Assembly (NCBI RefSeq): GCF_023910635.1
Contig: NZ_JAAVVZ010000003.1
Coordinates: 124,001 to 188,000, forward strand
Direction of reading: 5' to 3'
DNA from: Sphingorhabdus sp.
GTDB taxonomy: Bacteria > Pseudomonadota > Alphaproteobacteria > Sphingomonadales > Sphingomonadaceae
DNA: 64,000 nucleotides
Shown: piece by piece, positions 1 to 7,914 of the stretch
Layout of the letters: each line of letters opens with the position of its first letter
Position numbering within the stretch: the stretch's first letter is position 1
Notes under the pieces: generated by a model
What the model was told of the DNA's origin: nothing
Databases searched by the model: none
Seen by the model: only the letters and a program-made list of their open reading frames with translations
Made by a program: the position numbers and the translations under genes

Positions 1-1
1 T

Positions 2-961
2 GCGGAAAAATGGCTTCCGGTGGACCAATATATTGGCGGCGTGGAACATGCCATTTTGCACTTGCTCTATGCCCGGTTCTGGACGCGCGCATTGAGCCAT
101 ATTGGCTTGATCGATGTGAAGGAGCCATTTGCGTCTTTGTTCACGCAAGGCATGGTCACGCACCAAACCTATCAGGACGCAAAGGGCAGTTGGCTGAGCC
201 CCGATCAGGTGCGACGCGAAGGCGACATCTGGACCATCATCGATAGCGGCGCGCAAGCGGTTGCTGGCCGTATCGAAAAAATGTCCAAGTCGAAAAAGAA
301 TGTCGTCGATCCCGATGATATTGTCGATCAATATGGCGCAGATGCCGTACGCTGGTTCATGCTGTCCGACAGCCCGCCCGAACGCGATCTGGAATGGTCC
401 GAAGCAGGCATCGAGGGCTGCTGGCGCTTTGTGCAGCGGCTCTGGCGTCTGACAGCACAAGTCAGCGGTGCGGATGGCGCGGACAAGGCATTGGACCGCA
501 AAACGCATCAGGTGATCGCTGGCGTCGGCGCAGATATCGAGGCGCTGGCCTTTAACAAAGCCGTGGCCAAGATTTACGACCTAGCCAACATTATTGAAAA
601 AGCCGCGCCTTCGGCCAGCCGCGATTCTGCCATCCGCACGATCCTATTGCTGTCATCACCGATGGTCCCGCATTTGGCCGAAGAAGCCTGGACGCAGCTT
701 GGCGCGGAACTGGGTGGTGGTCTCATCGCCGACGCCGCATGGCCCGCGGTTGACCCGGCCCTGCTTGAAGAGGACGAGGTTACCATCGCCATACAGGTCA
801 GGGGCAAATTGCGTGACACGCTAACGGTCGCCAAGGGCTTGCCGCAGGCCGAAATGGAGGCACTTGCACTGGCCAGCCAAAAGGTTCAGATTGCCATCGA
901 CGGCAGCGATATTAAAAAAATCATCGTCGTTCCCGACAGGCTGGTCAACATCGTCTTATGA
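2..961 (+). CDS. leuS: Leucyl-tRNA synthetase, C-terminal part (5' truncated by window edge)
   Basis: Charges tRNA-Leu with leucine in the cytoplasm. The frame is open from base 2, so only the last ~319 residues are present. Visible are the class I catalytic-core end with the [20 protein letters not shown] block, the KMSKS signature (near 278-292, [12 protein letters not shown]) and the helical anticodon-binding domain with the YDLAN-like region and a C-terminal extension. The stop TGA overlaps the lptE ATG in ATGA. The leuS-lptE-holA order is common in alphaproteobacteria and supports the identity. The start, editing domain and HIGH motif lie outside the window. Confidence 0.97.
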   Translation, partial: AEKWLPVDQYIGGVEHAILHLLYARFWTRALSHIGLIDVKEPFASLFTQGMVTHQTYQDAKGSWLSPDQVRREGDIWTIIDSGAQAVAGRIEKMSKSKKNVVDPDDIVDQYGADAVRWFMLSDSPPERDLEWSEAGIEGCWRFVQRLWRLTAQVSGADGADKALDRKTHQVIAGVGADIEALAFNKAVAKIYDLANIIEKAAPSASRDSAIRTILLLSSPMVPHLAEEAWTQLGAELGGGLIADAAWPAVDPALLEEDEVTIAIQVRGKLRDTLTVAKGLPQAEMEALALASQKVQIAIDGSDIKKIIVVPDRLVNIVL

Positions 962-1446
962 ACCGTTTCTTCGCCCCCTTGATGCTTGCTTTCCTGCTGC
1001 CCGCGTGCAGTTTGCAGCCATTATATAGCGGTGGGTCAAAAGGGGCGGTGGCGCGCGCATTGGGGACCATCAGCGTCGCGCCAATCGAGGGCAAAAATGG
1101 TTGGCTGATGCGCAATGCATTGACCGACCGGCTTGGCGCTCAGAACAGCAATATTGCCCAGTTCCGCTTGGTTGTTGTCCTTGATGACCAAATTGAAGGT
1201 TTCGGCGTGCGCGCGGATGATACGGTCACGCGTGAACGTCGGACATTACGTGCGCGCTATCAGCTTATTTCCGTCGAGACGGGTGAGACTGTGCTCGATA
1301 CGACCGCCGGATCGGACGCTGGCATCGACGTGGTCAGCTCGGAATATGCAACGATCGCTGGCGAAAACAGCGCGCTTGAAAATCTGACGCAAAAGGTTGC
1401 GGATCAGATTGTCACGCGGCTTTCCATTTACGCTCGTGGCGAATGA
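958..1446 (+). CDS. lptE: LPS-assembly lipoprotein LptE
   Basis: Outer-membrane lipoprotein that, by family knowledge, plugs the LptD barrel and helps place lipopolysaccharide on the cell surface. It is 162 residues with a hydrophobic N-terminus and a lipobox LPAC ending at Cys17, followed by SLQPLY, the usual start of mature alphaproteobacterial LptE. The rest is the small alpha/beta fold expected of the family, but sequence similarity in this family is low, so position counts: it sits between leuS and holA, the classical place. It overlaps both neighbours by four bases (ATGA), implying translational coupling. Confidence 0.9.
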   Translation: MNRFFAPLMLAFLLPACSLQPLYSGGSKGAVARALGTISVAPIEGKNGWLMRNALTDRLGAQNSNIAQFRLVVVLDDQIEGFGVRADDTVTRERRTLRARYQLISVETGETVLDTTAGSDAGIDVVSSEYATIAGENSALENLTQKVADQIVTRLSIYARGE

Positions 1447-2465
1447 GTAGCGCAAAAGAACGTAGTTTTATCAGTGCTATAAGTGCACGTCCGGATGTCC
1501 GGATGTTTTTCATATTCGGGCCGGATGAATCGGCTGTCGCCGATGTCGCCGGGCAAATGTCGGCGCAATTAGCAGGCTCGGAACGCATTGATATCGACAG
1601 CGACCGGATCCGCAATGACCCGGCCTTGTTGGCAGATGAGGCGTCTGCACTCTCGCTGTTCGGTGACAAAAGACATATCCGGCTCAATTTCCGCCGCGAA
1701 GAGGGCTTAGCCGCAGTCGAAAATTTGCTATCACTGGACGGCGATGTAAACCCGGTTATCGCCACCGCCGGTAACCTGACCAAGGCCAGCAAATTGCGGA
1801 AGTTGGTGGAAGCGGATCCGCGCGCCATGGTGCATATCTGTTATGTGCCCGAAGAAGGCGACGCCGCCGCCGCAGTCATGGCCTTTGCGGCCACAACCGG
1901 GTTGAAGATCGATCGGCCACTTGCCGCACGTATTGCGCGCTACACTGGACAAGACCGCAAGCTAGCCCAAGCCGAAATTGAAAAGCTCGCGTTATATTAT
2001 GATGCATCACCGCAGCGTCCCGCCACGGTCGAAATAGCAATATTCGAAGCTTTATCGGCGGAAACTGGTGAGGAAAATATCAACGGCCTCGTCCATGTCG
2101 TGATGGGCGGTGACTTGCGCGGTACGGGCCGCGAACTGACCGCTGCGCGCGACATGGGTGTTGATGCCATTCGCATCATCCGCGCCATGCAACGCCGCGC
2201 AACATTGCTCGCCGCGATGCGGACAAAAGTCGACAATGGCACAAGTCCCGGCGCAGTGGTTAAGGCAACGCGTTCGATATTCTGGAAAGATGCCGACAGC
2301 TACGCACAGCAGCTTATGCGCTGGCCATCGGTTCGGCTTGCAGGGCTAAACAGCCATTTGCTTGAGGTTGAGTCAAAGTTGATGCACGTCCGCGACGGGC
2401 TTGCCATGATCATATTGGAAGAAGAGCTCGTCCGCATTGCCCGTGCCGCAGCACGTCGCGGCTGA
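1443..2465 (+). CDS. holA: DNA polymerase III subunit delta
   Basis: Clamp-loader subunit that opens the beta sliding clamp. It is 340 residues, normal for the family. The N-terminal domain carries FIFGPDESAVADVA, which replaces a true P-loop as expected for delta, which does not bind ATP. The middle shows GQDRKLAQAEIEKLALY, the conserved delta motif near residue 180, and the C-terminal collar domain ends in EEELVRIARAAARRG. The start ATG overlaps the lptE stop. The next gene (msrB) follows after 104 bases and probably has its own signals. Confidence 0.95.
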   Translation: MSSAKERSFISAISARPDVRMFFIFGPDESAVADVAGQMSAQLAGSERIDIDSDRIRNDPALLADEASALSLFGDKRHIRLNFRREEGLAAVENLLSLDGDVNPVIATAGNLTKASKLRKLVEADPRAMVHICYVPEEGDAAAAVMAFAATTGLKIDRPLAARIARYTGQDRKLAQAEIEKLALYYDASPQRPATVEIAIFEALSAETGEENINGLVHVVMGGDLRGTGRELTAARDMGVDAIRIIRAMQRRATLLAAMRTKVDNGTSPGAVVKATRSIFWKDADSYAQQLMRWPSVRLAGLNSHLLEVESKLMHVRDGLAMIILEEELVRIARAAARRG

Positions 2466-2569
2466 CCACCGCGCGCGACTTGCGCAGATTTCAAGAAATC
2501 ACGCGTACGCCCGCACCTTGAACCGCTTTGCCGCTGCCCCCACATCATCCTCACGAAAGGTACCTTTTC

Positions 2570-2962
2570 ATGGAAAAAATTATCAAATCCGATGCGGAAT
2601 GGCGGGCCGTATTGGACCCCGTTCAATATCATGTCCTGCGGGAGGCCGGCACTGAACGCGCCTTTGCGGGCGCGCTGACCGATGAAAAGCGCGAAGGCGA
2701 ATTTCGCTGCGCCGGCTGTGAGACTGCCCTGTTTGCTTCGGACACGAAATTTGACAGCGGTTCGGGCTGGCCAAGCTTTACCGCGCCCGCAGACAATGAT
2801 GCTGTTGAAGAGCACCGCGATACATCGCACGGCATGGTCCGCATTGAAGTGCGCTGTGCCGCATGTGAGGGGCATTTGGGCCATGTCTTCCCCGATGGGC
2901 CTGGACCGACTGGCCTGCGTTACTGCATCAACAGCGCCGCGCTTGCGTTCGATCCTGAATAA
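2570..2962 (+). CDS. msrB: Peptide-methionine (R)-S-oxide reductase
   Basis: Reduces the R epimer of methionine sulfoxide in proteins. It has 130 residues, a typical single-domain length. Zinc is held by two CxxC pairs (Cys47/Cys50 and Cys96/Cys99), and the catalytic cysteine is Cys119 in [11 protein letters not shown]. The GSGWPSF block (near 64-70) is the other family signature. The start at 2570 is chosen over an in-frame upstream one because a Shine-Dalgarno-like ACGAAAGG lies nine bases before it and [11 protein letters not shown] is a normal N-terminus. The S-specific partner msrA is far away at 27.5 kb. Confidence 0.96.
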   Translation: MEKIIKSDAEWRAVLDPVQYHVLREAGTERAFAGALTDEKREGEFRCAGCETALFASDTKFDSGSGWPSFTAPADNDAVEEHRDTSHGMVRIEVRCAACEGHLGHVFPDGPGPTGLRYCINSAALAFDPE

Positions 2963-3006
2963 CAAGGCGCTTGTCGGCGGTTACGGGACTGGGTAACACT
3001 CGGGCC

Positions 3007-5052
3007 ATGGCACGCGCGCGCAAGATTTCGAAAGAACGTGGCCCAATGGGGCCATGGATGCTGCGCATTGTCAAAGCGGGCGTCATCGCGGCGTTGCTGG
3101 GCGTCATGGTTCTGGGCATTTTTGTCGCGATTGCACGCAGCGAAATTGACAGTTTTGAAGATCTAAAAGCCTCCCCTAACGGGCAAATGATCCGCATCCG
3201 TGCGGCAGACGGTACTGTCATTCAATCGCTTGGCCCGAGTTTCGGACGTTGGCTGACCATCGACCAATTGCCGTCCGAAATGAAGGACGCGATGGTCGCC
3301 GTCGAAGACCGCCGTTATTATATGCACCCCGGTGTCGACCCCATTGGGATTACGCGGTCCGTGTATGTGCGGGCCGTTGAAGGTCGCTGGACGCAAGGCG
3401 GTTCGACAATCACGCAACAATTGGCACGCAACATATATCTGAACAGCAACAAGGAGTTTGGCCGCAAAATTCGCGAGGTCATTCTTGCTTTGGCCATGGA
3501 AACCAAATTCTCCAAGGACCAGATCCTCGAACTCTATCTGAATAAAGTATATTTCGGTGGCGGCGCTTATGGGGTCGATGCCGCAAGTCGCCGTTTCTTT
3601 GACCATGGTGCAGAGGATATCAGCCTTGCCGAGGCGGCGATTATCGCAGGTCTTGTGAAGGCCCCCTCACGCTATGCGCCCACTGCCGATGCACAGGCCG
3701 CCTTGGACCGGGCAAAGGTGGTGGTTGCAGTCATGCAGGATGCAGGGATGATTACCGCAGCTGAGGCCGCCACCGTCGAACCGGCCGGCGTGCGCTTGGC
3801 CGCTGAAGCGCCTCAAGACAGCGTGCGTTACTTCACGGATTGGGTTTTGCCGCAGTTGGACGGCCTTATAGATGAAACTGAAAAGCCAATTGATGTCTGG
3901 ACGACGCTGGACCTGAAAATGCAGCGCGCCGCGACCTCAGCGATTTCCGCAAATTCCCCGCGCGGCGCACAAGGCGCATTGGTATCGATTGACCGCGACG
4001 GCGCGGTGAAGGCCATGGTGGGCGGTACCGATTATGTTACCAGCAATTACAATCGCGCGGTTTCCGCGGTTCGCCAACCGGGCTCGGCTTGGAAGTTATT
4101 TGTTTATCTCGCCGCGTTGGAAGCAGGTTACCGCCCTGAAGACATGGTGGAAGACAAGCCCGTCGAAATCGAAGGCTGGCAGCCTAAAAACAGCGGTGGG
4201 AATTTTGCTGGCGCGATTTCGCTTCGTACCGCTTTTGCATATTCCAAAAACACCGTCGCTGCCCAAATCGGGCAAGACGTCGGCACCAGCAGTATTGCCA
4301 ATATGGCGCGCAGGTTCGGGATCACCACCCCTGTCAACACGCTGCCGTCGATGGTGCTGGGCACATCAGACACGCGCGTTATCGATATGACTCAGGCGTT
4401 CGCGGCGGTCGCGGCCGGTGGACGCAATGTCACCCCTTATGGCATTAAAAAGGTCACTACGATTGACGGTGAACTTCTATATGCGGCAAAGCCGTCAAGC
4501 TCGGTGCAATTGGTTGATGATTGGGTTGCAGGCGCAATGACCGATTTGTTGCAAACCGCCGTCGCCACTGGCACCGGGCGGGCCGCAAATATTGGCCGAC
4601 CCGTCGCGGGCAAAACGGGGACAACGTCAAGCAACAAGGACGGATGGTTCCTGGGCTTCTCCAGCGGCCTTACAACCGGCGTGTGGATGGGTCGCGACGA
4701 TGCTAGGTCAATTGGTGGCCTTGAAGGTGGTCGCGCCCCTGCGCAGGCTTGGGCAGCCTATATGCGCGTAGCTGTGGCAGGACGCCCCGTGGAGAAATTC
4801 GCCACTGAGGTGACGTTCCCGGAGGCCCTTGAGGGTGAAGAGCCATTAGTTGGCGCAGATGAAATGCTGCTGTTCGATGAAAATGGCATGCCGATTGAAG
4901 CCGACCCCGTAATGGATGACCCCAATCTTGCGCCGACGACAGAGCCGGAGCCGCTGGATGATGCATTTATCGAGCGCGCGCTTGGCGGCAGACGCGATCA
5001 ACGGCCAACGTCAGATGAAGAAGGGCCGCGCGGACAGCCCCGTCCATTTTAG
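3007..5052 (+). CDS. Class A penicillin-binding protein (PBP1A family)
   Basis: Bifunctional peptidoglycan glycosyltransferase/transpeptidase anchored in the inner membrane. A cytoplasmic basic tail and one membrane helix (about residues 18-40) precede the GT51 domain with catalytic Glu100 (VEDRRYYMHPG) and GGSTITQQLARN. The transpeptidase domain has Ser360 in PGSAWK (SxxK), YSKN as SxN and KTG at residues 536-538. Length is 681 residues, shorter than most PBP1A, so the OB-like insert may be reduced. An in-frame TTG 36 bases upstream exists; the ATG at 3007 is preferred. The acidic, proline-rich tail is probably disordered. Confidence 0.93.
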   Translation: MARARKISKERGPMGPWMLRIVKAGVIAALLGVMVLGIFVAIARSEIDSFEDLKASPNGQMIRIRAADGTVIQSLGPSFGRWLTIDQLPSEMKDAMVAVEDRRYYMHPGVDPIGITRSVYVRAVEGRWTQGGSTITQQLARNIYLNSNKEFGRKIREVILALAMETKFSKDQILELYLNKVYFGGGAYGVDAASRRFFDHGAEDISLAEAAIIAGLVKAPSRYAPTADAQAALDRAKVVVAVMQDAGMITAAEAATVEPAGVRLAAEAPQDSVRYFTDWVLPQLDGLIDETEKPIDVWTTLDLKMQRAATSAISANSPRGAQGALVSIDRDGAVKAMVGGTDYVTSNYNRAVSAVRQPGSAWKLFVYLAALEAGYRPEDMVEDKPVEIEGWQPKNSGGNFAGAISLRTAFAYSKNTVAAQIGQDVGTSSIANMARRFGITTPVNTLPSMVLGTSDTRVIDMTQAFAAVAAGGRNVTPYGIKKVTTIDGELLYAAKPSSSVQLVDDWVAGAMTDLLQTAVATGTGRAANIGRPVAGKTGTTSSNKDGWFLGFSSGLTTGVWMGRDDARSIGGLEGGRAPAQAWAAYMRVAVAGRPVEKFATEVTFPEALEGEEPLVGADEMLLFDENGMPIEADPVMDDPNLAPTTEPEPLDDAFIERALGGRRDQRPTSDEEGPRGQPRPF

Positions 5053-5073
5053 GCCGTGAACGCCTAAAAAAGC

Positions 5074-6138
5074 CTATAGCGCATGCCCGGTCCGGCTTTT
5101 CTTGGTTTCAAGATAATAAGCGTTGTGTGGATTGGCAGCGATCTTAAGCGGTAGCCGCTCCGCAACCATGATGCCGGCATTTTGTAAGCCGTCCACCTTT
5201 TCAGGATTGTTGGTCAACAGGCGCACCCGTTCCACACCGAGCAATTCCAGCATCCGTGCCGCGACTGAAAAGTCGCGCGCATCAATGGCGAAACCCAACC
5301 GGGTATTGGCATCGACGGTATCAAATCCCTGATCCTGAAGCGCGTAGGCGCGAAGTTTGTTGATCAAGCCAATGCCGCGCCCCTCTTGTCGCAAATATAA
5401 CAATATCCCCCAATTTGCGTCCGAAATCTGTTGCAGCGCTTCGTGTAATTGCGGGCCGCAATCGCATTTCAGGCTGCCAAGAACATCGCCCGTCAGGCAT
5501 TCACTGTGCAACCGAACAACTGGCGGGGAGGAATCGCGCGTACCCATCAGCAACGCCACATGGTCGGACGCATCTACGGCTGTCCGGAACGCGACAATTT
5601 CGGCATCGGCATTGGCGGCAACGGGAAGCTTGGCCCGCGCGGCAATGCGCAAGGCACCGCTGTCGTCAAAGGCAGCGACATCTTGCGGGCTAAAGAAAGC
5701 GGGGTTCTCGCCTGCGCCCTTCAACACCAGAAAGGCAGGAAGCAAACCTGCCAATCGCGCAAGCTCAATAGCCGCCGACGCCGAGGGCCCATCATCCAAT
5801 GGCAGCGCGGCAAAAGGCCCCTTCATCGGATAAGCAAGGTCAAGGCTAGGGTCGGCCACCGCCAGAGCCAGCCTGAGGTCCAAGTCGGACGGCGCCTTAA
5901 TGAGCACCGGAAGGTCGCCATCTGCCGCCGCACGCTGGTTGGTTAATTTCAGTGTCGCCGCACGATTTGCCGAGAGCAATATCGCATGCGCGCCGGAAAC
6001 ATCTCGCGCTGTTTCGACCGCCAATAAAGTGAGCGATTGCCCAATATGCTGCACATTAACTGGCCAACCACGACGCAGGGCATCAATCGCCATCGCTGCG
6101 CGGCGTGAGTCTCCCAACGCTGCGCTCGCCCCGATCAA
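5074..6138 (-). CDS. ribA: GTP cyclohydrolase II with degenerate DHBP-synthase-like N-terminal domain
   Basis: Opens GTP to start riboflavin synthesis. The C-terminal half holds the full RibA signature: HSECLTGDVLGSLKCDCGPQ with the zinc cysteines, RQEGRGIGLINKLRAYALQDQG and the DTVDAN block. The N-terminal ~150 residues resemble RibB (DHBP synthase) in layout (RAAMAIDALRRGWPVNV, later AIELARLAGLLPAF) but I see no acidic DREDEGD-type loop, so RibB activity is unlikely. Length is 354 residues. The start overlaps the xthA stop (ATGA), so both are likely one transcript. It converges on the penicillin-binding-protein gene with 21 bases between. Confidence 0.93.
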   Translation of the reverse strand: MIGASAALGDSRRAAMAIDALRRGWPVNVQHIGQSLTLLAVETARDVSGAHAILLSANRAATLKLTNQRAAADGDLPVLIKAPSDLDLRLALAVADPSLDLAYPMKGPFAALPLDDGPSASAAIELARLAGLLPAFLVLKGAGENPAFFSPQDVAAFDDSGALRIAARAKLPVAANADAEIVAFRTAVDASDHVALLMGTRDSSPPVVRLHSECLTGDVLGSLKCDCGPQLHEALQQISDANWGILLYLRQEGRGIGLINKLRAYALQDQGFDTVDANTRLGFAIDARDFSVAARMLELLGVERVRLLTNNPEKVDGLQNAGIMVAERLPLKIAANPHNAYYLETKKSRTGHAL

Positions 6139-6941
6139 AAGGTGAATTCCGTGACGATCGGCGCATGGTCGGATGGCTTGCCCCAGCCGCGCACATGTTT
6201 GTGCACGATATGCGCCTTCGCCTTTTCTTTCAGATCAGGGGTGACCCACATATGATCAAGTCGACGTCCGCGGTCGGACGTCTCCCAATCCTGCGCGCGA
6301 TAGCTCCACCATGTATATAATTTCTTTGACGGCTCGACAAAATGCCGCGCGACATCCACCCAGTCTGCCGCTGCCTGAATTTCCGCCAGATGTTCAATTT
6401 CGATGCGGGTATGGCTGACGACATTGACCAATTGTTTGTGGCTCCAGACATCTTGCTCAAGCGGCGCAACGTTGAAGTCCCCCGTGAGGACTGTCGGTTG
6501 CGTGACGTTACGCGACCATTCGGCCATACGTTTTAGGAAAGCAAGTTTCTGTCCGAATTTTGAATTGACCTCGCTGTCGGGGACTTCGCCCCCGGCAGGA
6601 ATGTAGACATTGTCGATCCGCACGCCCTTGGCTGCGTCGATATTTAACTCTGCGCCAACATGGCGCGCCTCGCCATTGGCCTGCCAATCCTCCACCCTGC
6701 GGTTGATCAACGGCAGTTTGCTGACGATTGCAACGCCATGATGCATGGGCATGCCGTTGACGACGAAGTGACGGTAACCCAACTGCCGGAACAATCCTTC
6801 GGGAAAAAGGCTGTCGATGACTTTGGTTTCCTGAAGGCATAAAACGTCGGGCGCTTCTTCCTTCAAATAGCGTTCGACAATGTCGATACGGGCGCGGACC
6901 GAGTTTATATTCCACGAGGCGATGCGAATGGTCTGAGACAT
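6135..6941 (-). CDS. xthA: Exodeoxyribonuclease III
   Basis: AP endonuclease/3'-exonuclease of base-excision repair, 268 residues. Family landmarks of the EEP fold are in order: IASWNINSVRARI at the N-terminus, CLQETKV with the metal-binding Glu, NVYIPAGGE, LTGDFNVAP with the catalytic Asp/Asn, the YTWWSYR block and the terminal SDHAPIV with the catalytic His. It begins after the terminator at 7000-7044 and ends in an ATGA overlap with ribA. Transcription from the lolA side should mostly stop, so a promoter is expected in the ~60 bases before the start. Confidence 0.95.
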   Translation of the reverse strand: MSQTIRIASWNINSVRARIDIVERYLKEEAPDVLCLQETKVIDSLFPEGLFRQLGYRHFVVNGMPMHHGVAIVSKLPLINRRVEDWQANGEARHVGAELNIDAAKGVRIDNVYIPAGGEVPDSEVNSKFGQKLAFLKRMAEWSRNVTQPTVLTGDFNVAPLEQDVWSHKQLVNVVSHTRIEIEHLAEIQAAADWVDVARHFVEPSKKLYTWWSYRAQDWETSDRGRRLDHMWVTPDLKEKAKAHIVHKHVRGWGKPSDHAPIVTEFTF

Positions 6942-6999
6942 AAGACCAAAGCCCTAGATGCCTGAAGCGTCAGGAGCAAGCCGGTGAAGACATTTGCTT

Positions 7000-7044
7000 C
7001 AAAAAAGCAAAGCCCTCATCCCGGGGGCATTTGGGATGAGGGCT
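7000..7044 (-). terminator. Rho-independent terminator between lolA and xthA
   Basis: A perfect 12-bp stem (7011-7022 with 7033-7044, arm AGCCCTCATCCC) with a ten-base loop. On the minus strand the stem is followed by TTTGCTTTTTT. It is oriented to stop transcripts coming from ftsK-lolA, or from a short RNA starting in the preceding 180 bases. Confidence 0.85.
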
Positions 7045-7225
7045 AAGCTTGCGTTCGTCACGCGGATATCAGCGATGAGTAAAGTCGTGGGCAACAGGGG
7101 GAAAACCACACGAACGTTCAGCCACTGATATAACATTGTATACCGTGCCCTTCCTGTCGTTCAGATGAACAACATTAGCGCACGCCGCAACTTGTCGGTG
7201 GTGCGCTTCCGTTCATCGCCGGATG

Positions 7226-7849
7226 TTAGGATTTTCGCCTGACCGGCCGCGGATCTTTCCATGTGAACGCGTTTTTTGCGATCGTGCCATTATAGGTAAT
7301 ATTGTTGAGTCGAATGGTGGTGCGGTTGTTTTTGGAATCCAGCGCGACCCAGCCATTCAAAGTCAATCCGCCCGGCGCGCCGGGTTTGTCCACAAATATC
7401 ATCGTGATGGTGCCATATTCGGGGCGCTTGGGATCGCGGACTTCGACACTGACAACGGCGTTAGTTGAGGTGGGCAGTATCTTGCCAAAGCGCGCAAGAT
7501 CCTGACCGGGGTCAAGGAGGGCAGCCAGGGGACTGTTGCGGATCGGCCAGCGCTGGACTTGCTTCACCTCATAATCCACCATCGTCAGCGCACGCCCGTC
7601 GGCGACAATCAACAGGGGCACGTCTTTCTGATACTCAAACCGCACCTGCCCAGGCCGCTTCAACAGCAACTTGCCGGTCAGCGTCCCACCGCTCCGGTCT
7701 GTCTGCGTGAAATTCGCGGACATTGTGCCCACAGCCTTCATATGCTGCACAACCCGCGCCATCTGCTCGGACGAAGACTGGGCGGGGCTAGGCGTCGTTG
7801 CCACGAGCGCAACTGGCGCGAACAACATGGCGTATTTTGAAAAAGTCAT
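7226..7849 (-). CDS. lolA: LolA-family outer-membrane lipoprotein carrier
   Basis: Periplasmic chaperone expected to carry lipoproteins from LolCDE to the outer membrane. Start at 7849 is supported by AAGGAAAC just upstream; an in-frame start 33 bases earlier is less likely. A signal peptide covers about residues 1-24 (MTFSKYAMLFAPVALVATTP). The mature part has the family features VQHMKAVGTMSANFTQTDRSGG, a GKLLLKRPGQVRFEY strand pair and hydrophobic ligand-cavity strands. It is 207 residues. It follows ftsK by 65 bases on the same strand, the usual alphaproteobacterial order, and likely shares its transcript. Confidence 0.88.
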   Translation of the reverse strand: MTFSKYAMLFAPVALVATTPSPAQSSSEQMARVVQHMKAVGTMSANFTQTDRSGGTLTGKLLLKRPGQVRFEYQKDVPLLIVADGRALTMVDYEVKQVQRWPIRNSPLAALLDPGQDLARFGKILPTSTNAVVSVEVRDPKRPEYGTITMIFVDKPGAPGGLTLNGWVALDSKNNRTTIRLNNITYNGTIAKNAFTWKDPRPVRRKS

Positions 7850-7914
7850 CTTTGTTTCCTTGGGATGGGTGGCGGCGATCACTATCCGGACTGCCTTGAA
7901 CCCCGTCTTAATGG

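Noticed and set aside
5053-5073. Terminator between the penicillin-binding-protein gene and ribA
   Set aside because: Only a five-base stem with A or T runs on the wrong side for either strand.
7000-7225. 6S RNA or 4.5S RNA gene
   Set aside because: I could not find the conserved GGAAG-type loop of 4.5S RNA or a 6S-like long open-bubble duplex; only a generic terminator-ended stretch is supported.
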